Source: Oerskovia merdavium (GTDB taxonomy: Bacteria > Actinomycetota > Actinomycetes > Actinomycetales > Cellulomonadaceae). Taken from it: 64,000 nucleotides of DNA. The notes under the pieces were generated by a model. It had not been told where the DNA came from, searched no databases, and saw only the letters and a list, made by a program, of their open reading frames with translations. Shown here in pieces: positions 39,116 to 47,057 of the stretch. The stretch is from assembly GCF_014836755.1 (NCBI RefSeq), contig NZ_JACSQF010000003.1:109106-173105 (forward strand), in the 5' to 3' direction. Positions within the stretch are counted from its first letter, which is position 1; every line of letters begins with the position of its first letter. A program made the translations under genes and the position numbers.

Positions 39116-40252
39116 GTGCACCTTCCCTTCGCCCGGTCCGAGCGTTCGTCCGTCGGCATCGAGTGGGAGCTCGCGCTCGTCGACAAGGACTCGGGCGACC
39201 TGCGCCAGGTCGCCCAGACCGTGCTCGACGCCGTCGAGCCCACCGACGGCTCGCAGCACCCCCACATCCGCCAGGAGCTCCTGCTCAACACGGTCGAGGT
39301 CGTGAGCGGCGTGTGCCGCACGGTCGGCGACGCGGGCCGCGACCTCGAGGCCGCGATCGAGGAGATCCGCGTCCTGACCGACCCCCTGCGCGTCGAGCTC
39401 ATGAGCGCGGGCACGCACCCGTTCGCGCGCTGGGCCCAGCAGAAGGTCACCGACAAGCAGCGCTACGCGACGCTCATCGACCGCACCCAGTGGTGGGGCC
39501 GGCAGATGCTCATCTACGGCGTGCACGTGCACGTCGGGATCGAGGACCGCAGCAAGGTGCTGCCCATCTCGCGCGCCATGCTCGGGTACTTCGCCCACCT
39601 GCAGTCGCTCTCGGCCTCGTCACCGTTCTGGGGTGGCAAGGACACGGGCTACGCGTCGAACCGTGCGCTCATGTTCCAGCAGCTGCCGACCGCAGGCCTG
39701 GGCTTCCAGTTCGAGACCTGGGAGCAGCTCGAGGGCTACGTCGGGGACATGATCCACACGGGCGTGATCGACCAGTTCGACGAGGTCCGGTGGGACCTGC
39801 GCCCCTCACCGCGCTTCGGGACGCTCGAGACCCGCATCTGCGACGGCGCGACCAACCTCACCGAGGTCCTCGCGCTCGCGGCGCTCAACCACTGCCTCGT
39901 CGAGCACCTGTCGACGCTGCTCGACCAGGGCAAGGAGCTCCCGACCATCCCGGCCTGGTTCGCCCAGGAGAACAAGTGGCGTTCGGCCCGGTACGGGATG
40001 GACGCGATCATCATCCTCGACCGCGCGGGCAACGAGGAGCTCGTGACCGAGGCCGTCGCCAAGCTGCTCGTCGAGCTCGAGCCCGTGGCGGCCCGGCTCG
40101 GGTGCCTCCAGGAGCTCGACGACGTTCGCGTGATCCTGCGGCGCGGTGCGTCGTACCAGCGGCAGCGGGCCGTGGCGCGCCGCAACGGCGGAGAGCTGGA
40201 CGCCGTGGTGCGCGCGCTCGTCGCGGAGATGCGGGCGGGGCGCCCGCTGTAG
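39116..40252 (+). CDS. Carboxylate-amine ligase (YbdK / GCS2 family)
   Basis: A 378-residue ATP-dependent ligase of the glutamate-cysteine ligase 2 family. Family motifs are VGIEWELALVD near the N-terminus, SAGTHPFARW, GVHVHVGI, PFWGGKDTGYASNRALMF, and RPSPRFGTLETRICDG. YbdK-type proteins show weak gamma-glutamylcysteine synthetase activity; the physiological substrate is not established. GTG 39116 has a GAAAGGGG ribosome site overlapping the end of the methyltransferase gene, so the two are coupled. Confidence 0.9.
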   Translation: MHLPFARSERSSVGIEWELALVDKDSGDLRQVAQTVLDAVEPTDGSQHPHIRQELLLNTVEVVSGVCRTVGDAGRDLEAAIEEIRVLTDPLRVELMSAGTHPFARWAQQKVTDKQRYATLIDRTQWWGRQMLIYGVHVHVGIEDRSKVLPISRAMLGYFAHLQSLSASSPFWGGKDTGYASNRALMFQQLPTAGLGFQFETWEQLEGYVGDMIHTGVIDQFDEVRWDLRPSPRFGTLETRICDGATNLTEVLALAALNHCLVEHLSTLLDQGKELPTIPAWFAQENKWRSARYGMDAIIILDRAGNEELVTEAVAKLLVELEPVAARLGCLQELDDVRVILRRGASYQRQRAVARRNGGELDAVVRALVAEMRAGRPL

Positions 40253-40295
40253 CGGCGAGTGGCCCGACGCCGGAGCGCACCGCGGGTGCGCCCGG

Positions 40296-41438
40296 TCAGT
40301 GGTCCGTGATCGTGACCCCACGTGCCGCGGCCTGCTCGGCGAGCCAGTCCTCCGACCAGTCCGGGGCCGTGCACGGCGACGACGAGCTGTCCGCGACCTC
40401 CTGCGAGTAACCGCCCCAGGACAGGACGCGGCACGTCGCGTCCGACTCGACGACGTCCTTCCAGTCCTCGTCGTCCCGCAGCCCCGCCTCGCCCGCAGAC
40501 TGGACGACGTCGAACCGGTGCCACCACTGCATGAGGTGCGAGAGCTCGTGCGCGAGCACGAACTCCTTTGCCGCAGCGCTCGCCTCGGGTCCCCAGTACA
40601 TGAACAGGGTCGTCGGGTAGTCGGGGTCGTAGCACCCGGCGACGCCGGTCTCGCGCATGTCGCGCTCGACGATCCACTCCATGCCGCAGTTGTAGGCGCC
40701 GTCGTCGGTGAAGACCACGCGCAGGCCCTCGTTGGCCGGGTTGAGATCGACGAGCCATCGCGTCGGGTCGGGCTGGCCGGGCGCGAAAGCGGTGCCGGGG
40801 GCCGCCGTGAGCAGGCTGTCCGGCACCGGCAGCGCGTAGTCTCCCTGCTTCCAGCGTTCCTCCATGCCCGCGTCGGCAGAGAGGTCTGATCCGCCCGCGG
40901 CGAGGTCGCCGGGAGCAGGGTCGGCGACGACGTCGTCCGAACCGGTGCCCGGGACGGGGGTGGTCTCCGGGTCCGGCTCGGGCGCGACCCAGCCGTCGAT
41001 CGCCGGCACGGTCGGTGCGGGGTTGTCGAAGGCGCCCGCGAGCCCCTGCTGCGCGGACCGGATCACGCCGGCGGCCAGCCCGACCACGACCAGGACCCCG
41101 ACGAGAGCGACGAAGGTCCCGACGAGCGCGGAGCGTCGACGGCGCGGGGGCTGTGGTGCGGCCGGGGCCGGGTACCCGGTGGGCCCGGCAGGGGCCGGGG
41201 GCCAGCGGTGGCCGCCCGCACGCGCCGCCTCCTGGGCGGCGAGCGTGCGGTGGACCGCAAACCAGTGCGCCGACGCCGCCAGGGCGTGCTGCTGAGCGCG
41301 GCCCACCTGGGTGAGGGCGTACGCGTGCCACGCCTGCGCGCTCTGCCACGCGGCGGCAGCGCTGCCCGGCGCGTGCGCGGACCCCGACGGCGGGCCCTGG
41401 TAGGCAGGTCCTGCCGGGCCGGGTCGCGCGGGATCCAT
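40296..41438 (-). CDS. Membrane-anchored zincin-like protein (HELSH motif)
   Basis: A 380-residue protein. A Pro/Ala-rich cytoplasmic region (~1-100) leads to one membrane segment (about 103-125), an acidic Pro-rich linker, then an external domain containing HELSH at about residue 295, which fits the HExxH zinc protease motif, in VLAHELSHLMQWWHRFD. Six or so cysteines in the external domain (for example YNCGMEW, AGCYDPD, ATCRVL, SSPCTAP) could form disulfides. The third zinc ligand is not certain. ATG 41438 has a CGGAGAG ribosome site; a GTG 60 nt upstream is possible. No named protease family is recognised with confidence. Confidence 0.72.
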   Translation of the reverse strand: MDPARPGPAGPAYQGPPSGSAHAPGSAAAAWQSAQAWHAYALTQVGRAQQHALAASAHWFAVHRTLAAQEAARAGGHRWPPAPAGPTGYPAPAAPQPPRRRRSALVGTFVALVGVLVVVGLAAGVIRSAQQGLAGAFDNPAPTVPAIDGWVAPEPDPETTPVPGTGSDDVVADPAPGDLAAGGSDLSADAGMEERWKQGDYALPVPDSLLTAAPGTAFAPGQPDPTRWLVDLNPANEGLRVVFTDDGAYNCGMEWIVERDMRETGVAGCYDPDYPTTLFMYWGPEASAAAKEFVLAHELSHLMQWWHRFDVVQSAGEAGLRDDEDWKDVVESDATCRVLSWGGYSQEVADSSSSPCTAPDWSEDWLAEQAAARGVTITDH

Positions 41439-41557
41439 GAGCTCTCCGTACTGCCCCGCGGCGGTCGCGTCGGCCAGGTCGCACGGTATCAAGTCCACCC
41501 GCGCGCCCCGCCCGGGGGTCCGAACAATTCGGTGGCGGTGGCTGAGAGCATGGGCGC

Positions 41558-42307
41558 ATGGATCCCGCGGACTTCTACACCGGACTCGTCGTCGAGCTCT
41601 ACTCGCCCCTGAAGTCGGGCCACGAGGACCCCGAGCGCTACGCGCGCTTCGTCCTGGACTCGGGCGAGCCGGCCCTCGAGCTCGGGTGCGGCGACGGGGA
41701 CCCGCTCCTCGCGCTGCGCGCGCTCGACCTCGACGTCGAGGGCGTCGACTCGTCGGCCGACATGCTCGCCCGGTGCCGCGAGCTCGCGGCCCAGGAGGGC
41801 CTCGACGTCGTGGTGCACCACCAGCGCATGGAGGAGCTCGACCTCGACCGGTGCTACCGGTCGATCTTCCTCGCGGGCCCCACGTTCACCCTGCTGCCCG
41901 ACGACGGCACGGCCCTCGCGGCGCTGCGCCGCATCCGGACCCACCTGACCCCCGACGGCACCGCGCTGGTCCCGCTCTTCGTCCCGACGCCGACGCCGTC
42001 CGAGCAGCTCGGGCGCGCCCGCGCGACGACGCGTGAGGACGGCGCGCTCCTGAGCGTCGCGGTCACGACCGAGGAGCGCGACGAGGTCGCCCGGGTCCAG
42101 CGCAGCACACTGCGCTACGAACGCGTCCTGGACGGTCTCACCACGGTCGACGAACGGGTGTGGACCATCCACTGGTACACCCGCGACGGCTTCCGCGACC
42201 TGGCCCGTGCCGCGGGTCTCGAGGTCGTCGAGGTCCAGGACGACGAGGGGCGCCCGGCCGCGCACGACGCGAGCGACGTCACGTTCGTGCTGCGCGCCGC
42301 GCGCTGA
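41558..42307 (+). CDS. Class I SAM-dependent methyltransferase
   Basis: A 249-residue methyltransferase. The SAM-binding motif ALELGCGDGDPLLAL lies at about 39-53, the acidic ribose contact in VEGVDSSADML, and a post-motif strand in IFLAGPTFTLLPDDG. The C-terminal half has a beta-hairpin (WTIHWYTRDGFRDLARAAGLEVVEV) common in small-molecule methyltransferases. Substrate unknown. The ATG lies 6 nt after GAGCAT, so it may be leaderless. It converges on tsaD, with a shared palindromic terminator between them. Confidence 0.87.
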   Translation: MDPADFYTGLVVELYSPLKSGHEDPERYARFVLDSGEPALELGCGDGDPLLALRALDLDVEGVDSSADMLARCRELAAQEGLDVVVHHQRMEELDLDRCYRSIFLAGPTFTLLPDDGTALAALRRIRTHLTPDGTALVPLFVPTPTPSEQLGRARATTREDGALLSVAVTTEERDEVARVQRSTLRYERVLDGLTTVDERVWTIHWYTRDGFRDLARAAGLEVVEVQDDEGRPAAHDASDVTFVLRAAR

Positions 42308-42361
42308 GCGACGGCGCCCGATCGGGCACGCCGCCTCACCGAGAACGAGCTGCTCGGCTCA

Positions 42362-42385
42362 GAGCGGGCCAGGCCTGGCCCGCTC
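42362..42385. terminator. 24-bp perfect palindrome at the tsaD stop
   Basis: Two self-complementary 12-nt arms without a spacer, overlapping the first bases of the tsaD stop codon and 54 nt after the methyltransferase stop. Likely a shared terminator for convergent transcription. Confidence 0.7.
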
Positions 42386-43454
42386 AGACCGTGACGGTCG
42401 TGAGCGGCATCGAGGAGTCGACGGGGATGTCGAGGCCCGAGGGCGCGACGCCCGCCCGGACGACCGCCGACCCGAGCGCGGCGATCATCGCGCCGTTGTC
42501 GGTGCAGTACCGGATGGGAGGGATGCGCAGGTCGATACCGGCCTCGGCGCAACGCTTCGCGGCCATGTCGCGCAGCTGGGAGTTGGCGCTGAACCCGCCA
42601 CCGACCACGAGCGTCTCGACGCCGTGCCGCTGGCAGGCCGCGATGGTCTTGGCCGTGAGGACGTCGGCGACGGCCTCGGCGAACGAGGCCGCGACGTCGT
42701 TCAAGGGCACCTCGAGCCCGCTGTCGACACGGGCCTCGACCCAGCGGGCGACCGCGGTCTTGAGGCCGGAGAACGAGAAGTCGTACGCGTGCTTCTCCTG
42801 GTCCTTGCGCGCGGTGAGGCCACGCGGGAAGCGGATCGCGGTCGGGTCGCCCTCGCGCGCGAGGCGGTCGACGTGGGGCCCTCCGGGGTAGGGCAGCCCG
42901 AGGAGGCGGCCGACCTTGTCGAACGCCTCGCCCGCGGCGTCGTCGAGCGTCGAGCCGAGCTCGGTCACGTCGGTCGCGATGTCGTCCACGAGCAGCAGCG
43001 ACGAGTGCCCGCCCGAGACCACGAGGGCCATGACGTGCTCGGGGAACTCGCCGTGGACCAGCTCGTCGACCGCGGCGTGGCCGATCACGTGGTTCACGCC
43101 GTACAGAGGCTTGTTCAGGCCGATCGACAGCGCCTTGGCGGCCGAGGCGCCGATCGTGAGCGGGCCGACGAGGCCGGGACCGGCCGTGACCGCGATCGCG
43201 TCGATCTGCGAGAGGTCGACGTCCGCCTCGCCCAGCGCACGCTGGATCGTGGGGATCATCGCCTCGAGGTGGGCGCGCGAGGCGACCTCGGGGATGATGC
43301 CGCCGTAGCGGGCGTGCTCGTCCATCGAGCTCGCGACCGCGTCGACGAGGAGCTCGCGGCCGCGCACGAGCGCGACCCCCGTCTCGTCGCAGGAGGACTC
43401 GATCCCGAGGACGAGGGGGGCACCGAGGCTGTCAGAGGAACCGCCAGAAACCAT
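42384..43454 (-). CDS. tsaD: tRNA N6-adenosine threonylcarbamoyltransferase subunit TsaD
   Basis: Transfers the threonylcarbamoyl group to A37 of ANN-decoding tRNAs, working with TsaB and TsaE. The 356-residue ASKHA protein has [12 protein letters not shown], the metal-binding His122-x3-His126 (HVIGH), [31 protein letters not shown], and the adenosine-binding [16 protein letters not shown] 43454 follows TACGCT by 7 nt (plus-strand 43462-43467), so it has its own leaderless promoter. It is cut off from rimI, tsaB and tsaE by a nitroreductase gene in the opposite orientation and a sulfurtransferase gene. Confidence 0.96.
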   Translation of the reverse strand: MVSGGSSDSLGAPLVLGIESSCDETGVALVRGRELLVDAVASSMDEHARYGGIIPEVASRAHLEAMIPTIQRALGEADVDLSQIDAIAVTAGPGLVGPLTIGASAAKALSIGLNKPLYGVNHVIGHAAVDELVHGEFPEHVMALVVSGGHSSLLLVDDIATDVTELGSTLDDAAGEAFDKVGRLLGLPYPGGPHVDRLAREGDPTAIRFPRGLTARKDQEKHAYDFSFSGLKTAVARWVEARVDSGLEVPLNDVAASFAEAVADVLTAKTIAACQRHGVETLVVGGGFSANSQLRDMAAKRCAEAGIDLRIPPIRYCTDNGAMIAALGSAVVRAGVAPSGLDIPVDSSMPLTTVTV

Positions 43455-43553
43455 GGTTCCCAGCGTAGTCGTGCTGGAGAGGTCGTCGTGCGGGCGGGGA
43501 CGCCGTCGTTGTGTCGCACGTCACGCCCCGGATCGGGAAGGGTGATTGATCCT

Positions 43554-43564
43554 TCAACTGTTGA
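43554..43564. promoter_or_regulatory. TCAAC-T-GTTGA palindrome before the nitroreductase
   Basis: Perfect 5-bp arms round one base, 7 nt before the ATG at 43572. The half-sites TCAAC/GTTGA are the same as in the palindrome before the YceI gene (16160-16177) but in the opposite, inward arrangement. Confidence 0.45.
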
Positions 43565-43571
43565 CCGAGGC

Positions 43572-44213
43572 ATGAGCACAGAGACCTTCACCCCCATCGA
43601 CGCCGCCTTCGACGACCTGCTCGAGATCGACGCCTCGACCGCCGACCTGCTGTTCCGCGAGGCCCGCACCGTCCACGCGTTCGAGGACGAGGCCGTGCCG
43701 GACGAGAAGATCCAGGCCGCCTACGACCTGGTCCGCTGGGGACCGACCGCCATGAACACCGTGCCGCTGCGCCTCCTCGTGGTCCGTGACCCCGAGGCCC
43801 GTGCACGCCTGGTCGAGCACATGGCCGACGGCAACAAGGCCAAGACCCTGGCTGCGCCGCTGACCATCGTCGCCGCGGCCGACCCCAACTTCCACGAGTA
43901 CCTGCCCGTCCTCGCCCCGCACATGGAGGGCGCCAAGGAGAACTTCGAGGCTGCCGGCGAGGAGACCCGTACCGGGATGTCCCGCACCTCTGCGCTGATC
44001 CAGGTCGGCTACTTCATCGTGGGTCTGCGTGCGGCCGGTCTGCACGTCGGTCCCATGGGTGGCTTCGACGCGGCAGGTGTCGACGCCGAGTTCTTCGGCG
44101 AGAACGGCTGGAAGTCGCTCGTCGTCATCAACGTCGGCACCCCGGCTGGCGAGGGCGCGACGTACCCGCGCCAGACGCGCCTCACGTTCGAGCAGGCCTC
44201 GACGACGCTCTGA
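43572..44213 (+). CDS. Nitroreductase-family malonic semialdehyde reductase (RutE-like)
   Basis: A 213-residue FMN enzyme. The N-terminal region DLLFREARTVHAF and the flavin/dimer segment YDLVRWGPTAMNTVPLRLLVV (Ser/Ala-type variant) match the RutE/YdfG-like nitroreductase branch, as do MEGAKENFE, IQVGYFIVGLRAAGLHVGPMGGFD and the C-terminal SLVVINVGTP. In E. coli RutE reduces malonic semialdehyde to 3-hydroxypropionate; other nitro- or quinone substrates are possible. Codon use is that of the window. It points against the surrounding tsa genes, so it was probably inserted into that block. A palindrome just upstream suggests repressor control. Confidence 0.88.
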   Translation: MSTETFTPIDAAFDDLLEIDASTADLLFREARTVHAFEDEAVPDEKIQAAYDLVRWGPTAMNTVPLRLLVVRDPEARARLVEHMADGNKAKTLAAPLTIVAAADPNFHEYLPVLAPHMEGAKENFEAAGEETRTGMSRTSALIQVGYFIVGLRAAGLHVGPMGGFDAAGVDAEFFGENGWKSLVVINVGTPAGEGATYPRQTRLTFEQASTTL

Positions 44214-44278
44214 CGCCGTCCCGCCGGTGCGCCGAGCCCTCTGCGGCCCCCGGCTGAACGACCCCGAGACCCGTCCGG

Positions 44279-45136
44279 TCAGGCCCCTGTGGCCACCGGG
44301 CGGGTCTCGTCGTTGGACCACTGGGACCACGAGCCCGCGTAGAGCGCGGCGTCGATCCCCAGCGTGGCGAGGGCTGCGACCTCGTGCGCGGCCGTGACCC
44401 CGGACCCGCAGTAGACGCCGACGTGCTGCTCGCCGTCGGCGCGCACCCCGAGCGCCGCGAAGCGCTCGCGCAGCGCGGGCTCGTCGAGGAACCGTCCGTC
44501 GGACCCGAGGTTCTGGACGGTCGGCGCGCTCACGGCTCCGGGCACGTGCCCCGCGCGCGGGTCCACGGGCTCGACCTCGCCCCGGAAGCGCTCGCCCGCC
44601 CGAGCGTCGAGGAGCAGTCCGCTGCCCGACGACGCCAGGCGCGCCGCGTCGTCGGGCGTGAGCGTGGGGAGCTCCCCCTGCGACAGGACGACGTCCCCGC
44701 GCACGGGGACGACCTCCCCCTGCTCGAGGACGAAGCCCGCACCGGTCCAGGCACCGAGACCACCGTCGAGGAGGCGGACGTCGGCGAGACCCGCCCAGCG
44801 CAGCAGCCACCAGGCGCGCGCCGCCGACGTGGCGCCCACGGCGTCGTACGCGACGACGCGGGACCCCTGGCGCACGCCCCAGCGACGCGCGGCCGCCTCG
44901 AGGTCGGCGAGGTCCGGGAGCGGGTGCCGGCCCCTCGCCGGGGACGGCGGCGCGGCGAGCTCGGACTCGAGGTCCACGAACACCGCGCCGGGCAGGTGCC
45001 CCGCGAGGTACTGCTCGTGGCCGTCCGTGACCCCGAGGGCCCAGCGGACGTCGAGCAGGACCAGGTCGCCCGTTCCTGCCGCGAGCTCGTCGTGCAGGGC
45101 CCGTGCCGAGACGAGCACCGCGTCGCGTGCGCTCAC
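44279..45136 (-). CDS. Two-domain rhodanese-type sulfurtransferase
   Basis: A 285-residue thiosulfate or 3-mercaptopyruvate sulfurtransferase. The N-terminal rhodanese repeat (about 1-130) is structural: VLLDVRWALG and GHLPGAVFVDLE. The C-terminal repeat (about 150-285) has LLDARAGERF, GHVPGAVSAP, and the catalytic Cys in VYCGSGVTA. The CGSGVTA loop is closer to the mercaptopyruvate (CGTGVTA) than to the thiosulfate (CRKGVTA) type, a weak indicator. The GTG start overlaps the rimI stop (GTGA), so it is the last gene of the alr-tsaE-tsaB-rimI chain; a role there in tRNA thiolation is only a thought. Confidence 0.9.
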   Translation of the reverse strand: MSARDAVLVSARALHDELAAGTGDLVLLDVRWALGVTDGHEQYLAGHLPGAVFVDLESELAAPPSPARGRHPLPDLADLEAAARRWGVRQGSRVVAYDAVGATSAARAWWLLRWAGLADVRLLDGGLGAWTGAGFVLEQGEVVPVRGDVVLSQGELPTLTPDDAARLASSGSGLLLDARAGERFRGEVEPVDPRAGHVPGAVSAPTVQNLGSDGRFLDEPALRERFAALGVRADGEQHVGVYCGSGVTAAHEVAALATLGIDAALYAGSWSQWSNDETRPVATGA

Positions 45137-45672
45137 GCGACGCCCGGCTCGTCGGGCACCGCTGCGTCGCGGGTCTCCGCGGCAGGCGCGTCGTCGGTCA
45201 GCTCGAGGCGCATGGTGTACGCGTCGACGTCCTCTGGCTGGTAGTACCGCTTGCGGATGCCGAGCTGCTCGAACCCGAACTTGCCGTACATGGCCAGCGC
45301 GGCGTCGTTGTCCACCCGGACCTCGAGCAGCACCGCGCTCGCCCCGACCTGGCGCGAACGGTCGATCAGAGCCGTCAGCAGCACCGACCCGATGCCGAGG
45401 TGCTGGTACTGCGGGTCCACGCCGATCGTCATGATCTGCGTGACGTCGCCGTCGAACCACAGTCCCGCGTAGCCGATGAGCTCCTGCGGGCCGGCGGCGT
45501 AGAGGCGGACGGGCTCGGCCGCGACGTACCAGCGGCCCAGCGCCCCGAGCTCCTCGGCGAGCATGCCGTAGGTCCAGGCGCTCGACCCGAACAGCTCCTG
45601 CTCGAGGCGTACGACGCGCGGCAGGTCCGCGGCCCGCAGCGGCCGGAGCTTGACCTCGTAGCGCGCGCTCAC
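45133..45672 (-). CDS. rimI: Ribosomal-protein-alanine N-acetyltransferase RimI-like
   Basis: A 179-residue GNAT enzyme in the position where RimI sits between tsaB and tsaD in actinobacteria. It contains LRPLRAADLPRVVRLEQELFG, WFDGDVTQIMTIGVDPQYQHLGIGSVLLTALI with the acetyl-CoA loop, and LEVRVDNDAALAMYGKFGFEQLGIRKRYY, the last being typical of RimI. It acetylates protein N-termini, classically S18. The GTG start overlaps the tsaB stop (GTGA). The C-terminal ~20 residues are a variable tail. Confidence 0.92.
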   Translation of the reverse strand: MSARYEVKLRPLRAADLPRVVRLEQELFGSSAWTYGMLAEELGALGRWYVAAEPVRLYAAGPQELIGYAGLWFDGDVTQIMTIGVDPQYQHLGIGSVLLTALIDRSRQVGASAVLLEVRVDNDAALAMYGKFGFEQLGIRKRYYQPEDVDAYTMRLELTDDAPAAETRDAAVPDEPGVA

Positions 45673-46403
45673 GCCCCGGCCCCCGTCGGCGTCGCCGCGG
45701 GCGGTGCGTCGCTCGCCCGCTTGCGCGCGGCGGGCTCCTGGACGTCCGGTCGGCGCAGGTACAGCGGCTCGGTGGGCTGCTCGACGCCCGCGTCGCGGCG
45801 GGCGATCGCGAGCCGCGCCAGGACCGTCGCGTCGGGCACCAGGGGCGCGTCCTCGGCGAGCGGCAGGTGGTCGGGGTACAGCGCGGCCCCTTCTCCCACG
45901 ACGACGGCGCCCGCGACCTGGTCGGCCAGGCCCGCGGCCGGACCCACGTCGGGACCCGCGACGAGCTCGACGACCGGGGTCGCGTGCGGACCCTCGTGCG
46001 CCACGACGCGGTAGCGCGCCCAGTACACCTCACGACGGCGCGCGTCGGCGGTCGCGAGGACCTCGTCGCCCGGCGTGAGGCCCAGGTCGCTCACGGCCTG
46101 CGCCGCGATCGCGTCGAGGCCCGAGACGCCGAGCGCCGGGATGCCGAGCGAGAGCGCGAGCGTGCGGGCCGTGACCAGCCCCACGCGCAGGCCCGTGAAC
46201 GGCGCCGGCCCGGTGCCCGCGACGACCGCGGTCAGCGCGGTCCGGTCCACGCCGGCCTCGGCGAGCACCTCGCTCACGAGGGGAGCCAGGGTCTCGGCGT
46301 GCCGGCGTCTCTCGTCCGCGGAGCGCACGGCGAGCCGTTCACCGCCTTCCCCGACGAGGGCGACCGCGACGGCGGCTGACGTATCGAGCGCGAGGACTGC
46401 CAC
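45669..46403 (-). CDS. tsaB: tRNA threonylcarbamoyladenosine synthesis subunit TsaB
   Basis: A 244-residue ASKHA-fold partner of TsaD that scaffolds the t6A complex and has lost the active site. Motifs are VLALDTSAAVAVAL, RRRHAETLAPLV, and GTGPAPFTGLRVGL followed by a Gly-rich phosphate-loop-like region. The C-terminal ~35 residues are Pro/Ala-rich. GTG 46403 is 9 nt after the tsaE stop. Confidence 0.93.
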   Translation of the reverse strand: MAVLALDTSAAVAVALVGEGGERLAVRSADERRRHAETLAPLVSEVLAEAGVDRTALTAVVAGTGPAPFTGLRVGLVTARTLALSLGIPALGVSGLDAIAAQAVSDLGLTPGDEVLATADARRREVYWARYRVVAHEGPHATPVVELVAGPDVGPAAGLADQVAGAVVVGEGAALYPDHLPLAEDAPLVPDATVLARLAIARRDAGVEQPTEPLYLRRPDVQEPAARKRASDAPPAATPTGAGA

Positions 46404-46412
46404 GGTCCCAGC

Positions 46413-47057
46413 CTACTTTTCCGCGGACGGGTCGGCGGCCAGCTCCTGCATGCCGGAGCCCTCCGCACGGGGTCCCGCGGTGTCGTCCGGCTCCCCCGAG
46501 GACTCGAGGGACGCGACGACGGCCGCGCGCAGCGCGGCTGCGGCCCGCTCGAAGCCGGCCCAGCGGTCGCCCACGGCCCGCACGGTCACGTGCCGGACCC
46601 CGGCCTCGGGCGAGTCGAGCCCGTCGTCGGTCCCGTCGCTCCCCGCGGAGACGCCCAGTCCGCCGCGCGGGCGCTCGATCGTGATCTCCAGGCGGTCCTC
46701 GGCGAGGGACTCCACGAGGTCCTGTCCCCACTCGACGACCGTGACCGACTCGTCGAGGCTCGCGTCGAGGTCGAGCGCCTCGACCTCGTCGAGCGAACCG
46801 AGCCGGTAGGCGTCGACGTGCACCAGGTACGGCCCGCCCGCGAGCGGCGGGTGCACGCGCGCGATGATGAACGTGGGCGACGCCACCTGGCCCCGCACCC
46901 CCAGCCCCGTGCCGATCCCCTGGGTCAGGGTCGTCTTGCCCGCGCCCAGGTCGCCCGTGAGCATCACGAGGTCTCCCGCGCGCAGCTCGCGGGCCAGCGC
47001 GAGCCCGAACGCGCGGGTCGCGTCGGCGTCGGGCAGATCGATGGTCAGGTCGTTCAT
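46413..47057 (-). CDS. tsaE: tRNA threonylcarbamoyladenosine synthesis ATPase TsaE
   Basis: A 214-residue P-loop ATPase that drives turnover of the TsaBD complex. Walker A GDLGAGKTTLTQGIG lies at about 38-52, with SPTFI switch-like segment and HVDAYRLG, and the Walker B-like VTVVEWG. The family is usually ~150 residues; the last ~60 (Gly/Asp-rich, then an Ala-rich helix) are extra. The ATG overlaps the alr stop (ATGA). Confidence 0.93.
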   Translation of the reverse strand: MNDLTIDLPDADATRAFGLALARELRAGDLVMLTGDLGAGKTTLTQGIGTGLGVRGQVASPTFIIARVHPPLAGGPYLVHVDAYRLGSLDEVEALDLDASLDESVTVVEWGQDLVESLAEDRLEITIERPRGGLGVSAGSDGTDDGLDSPEAGVRHVTVRAVGDRWAGFERAAAALRAAVVASLESSGEPDDTAGPRAEGSGMQELAADPSAEK

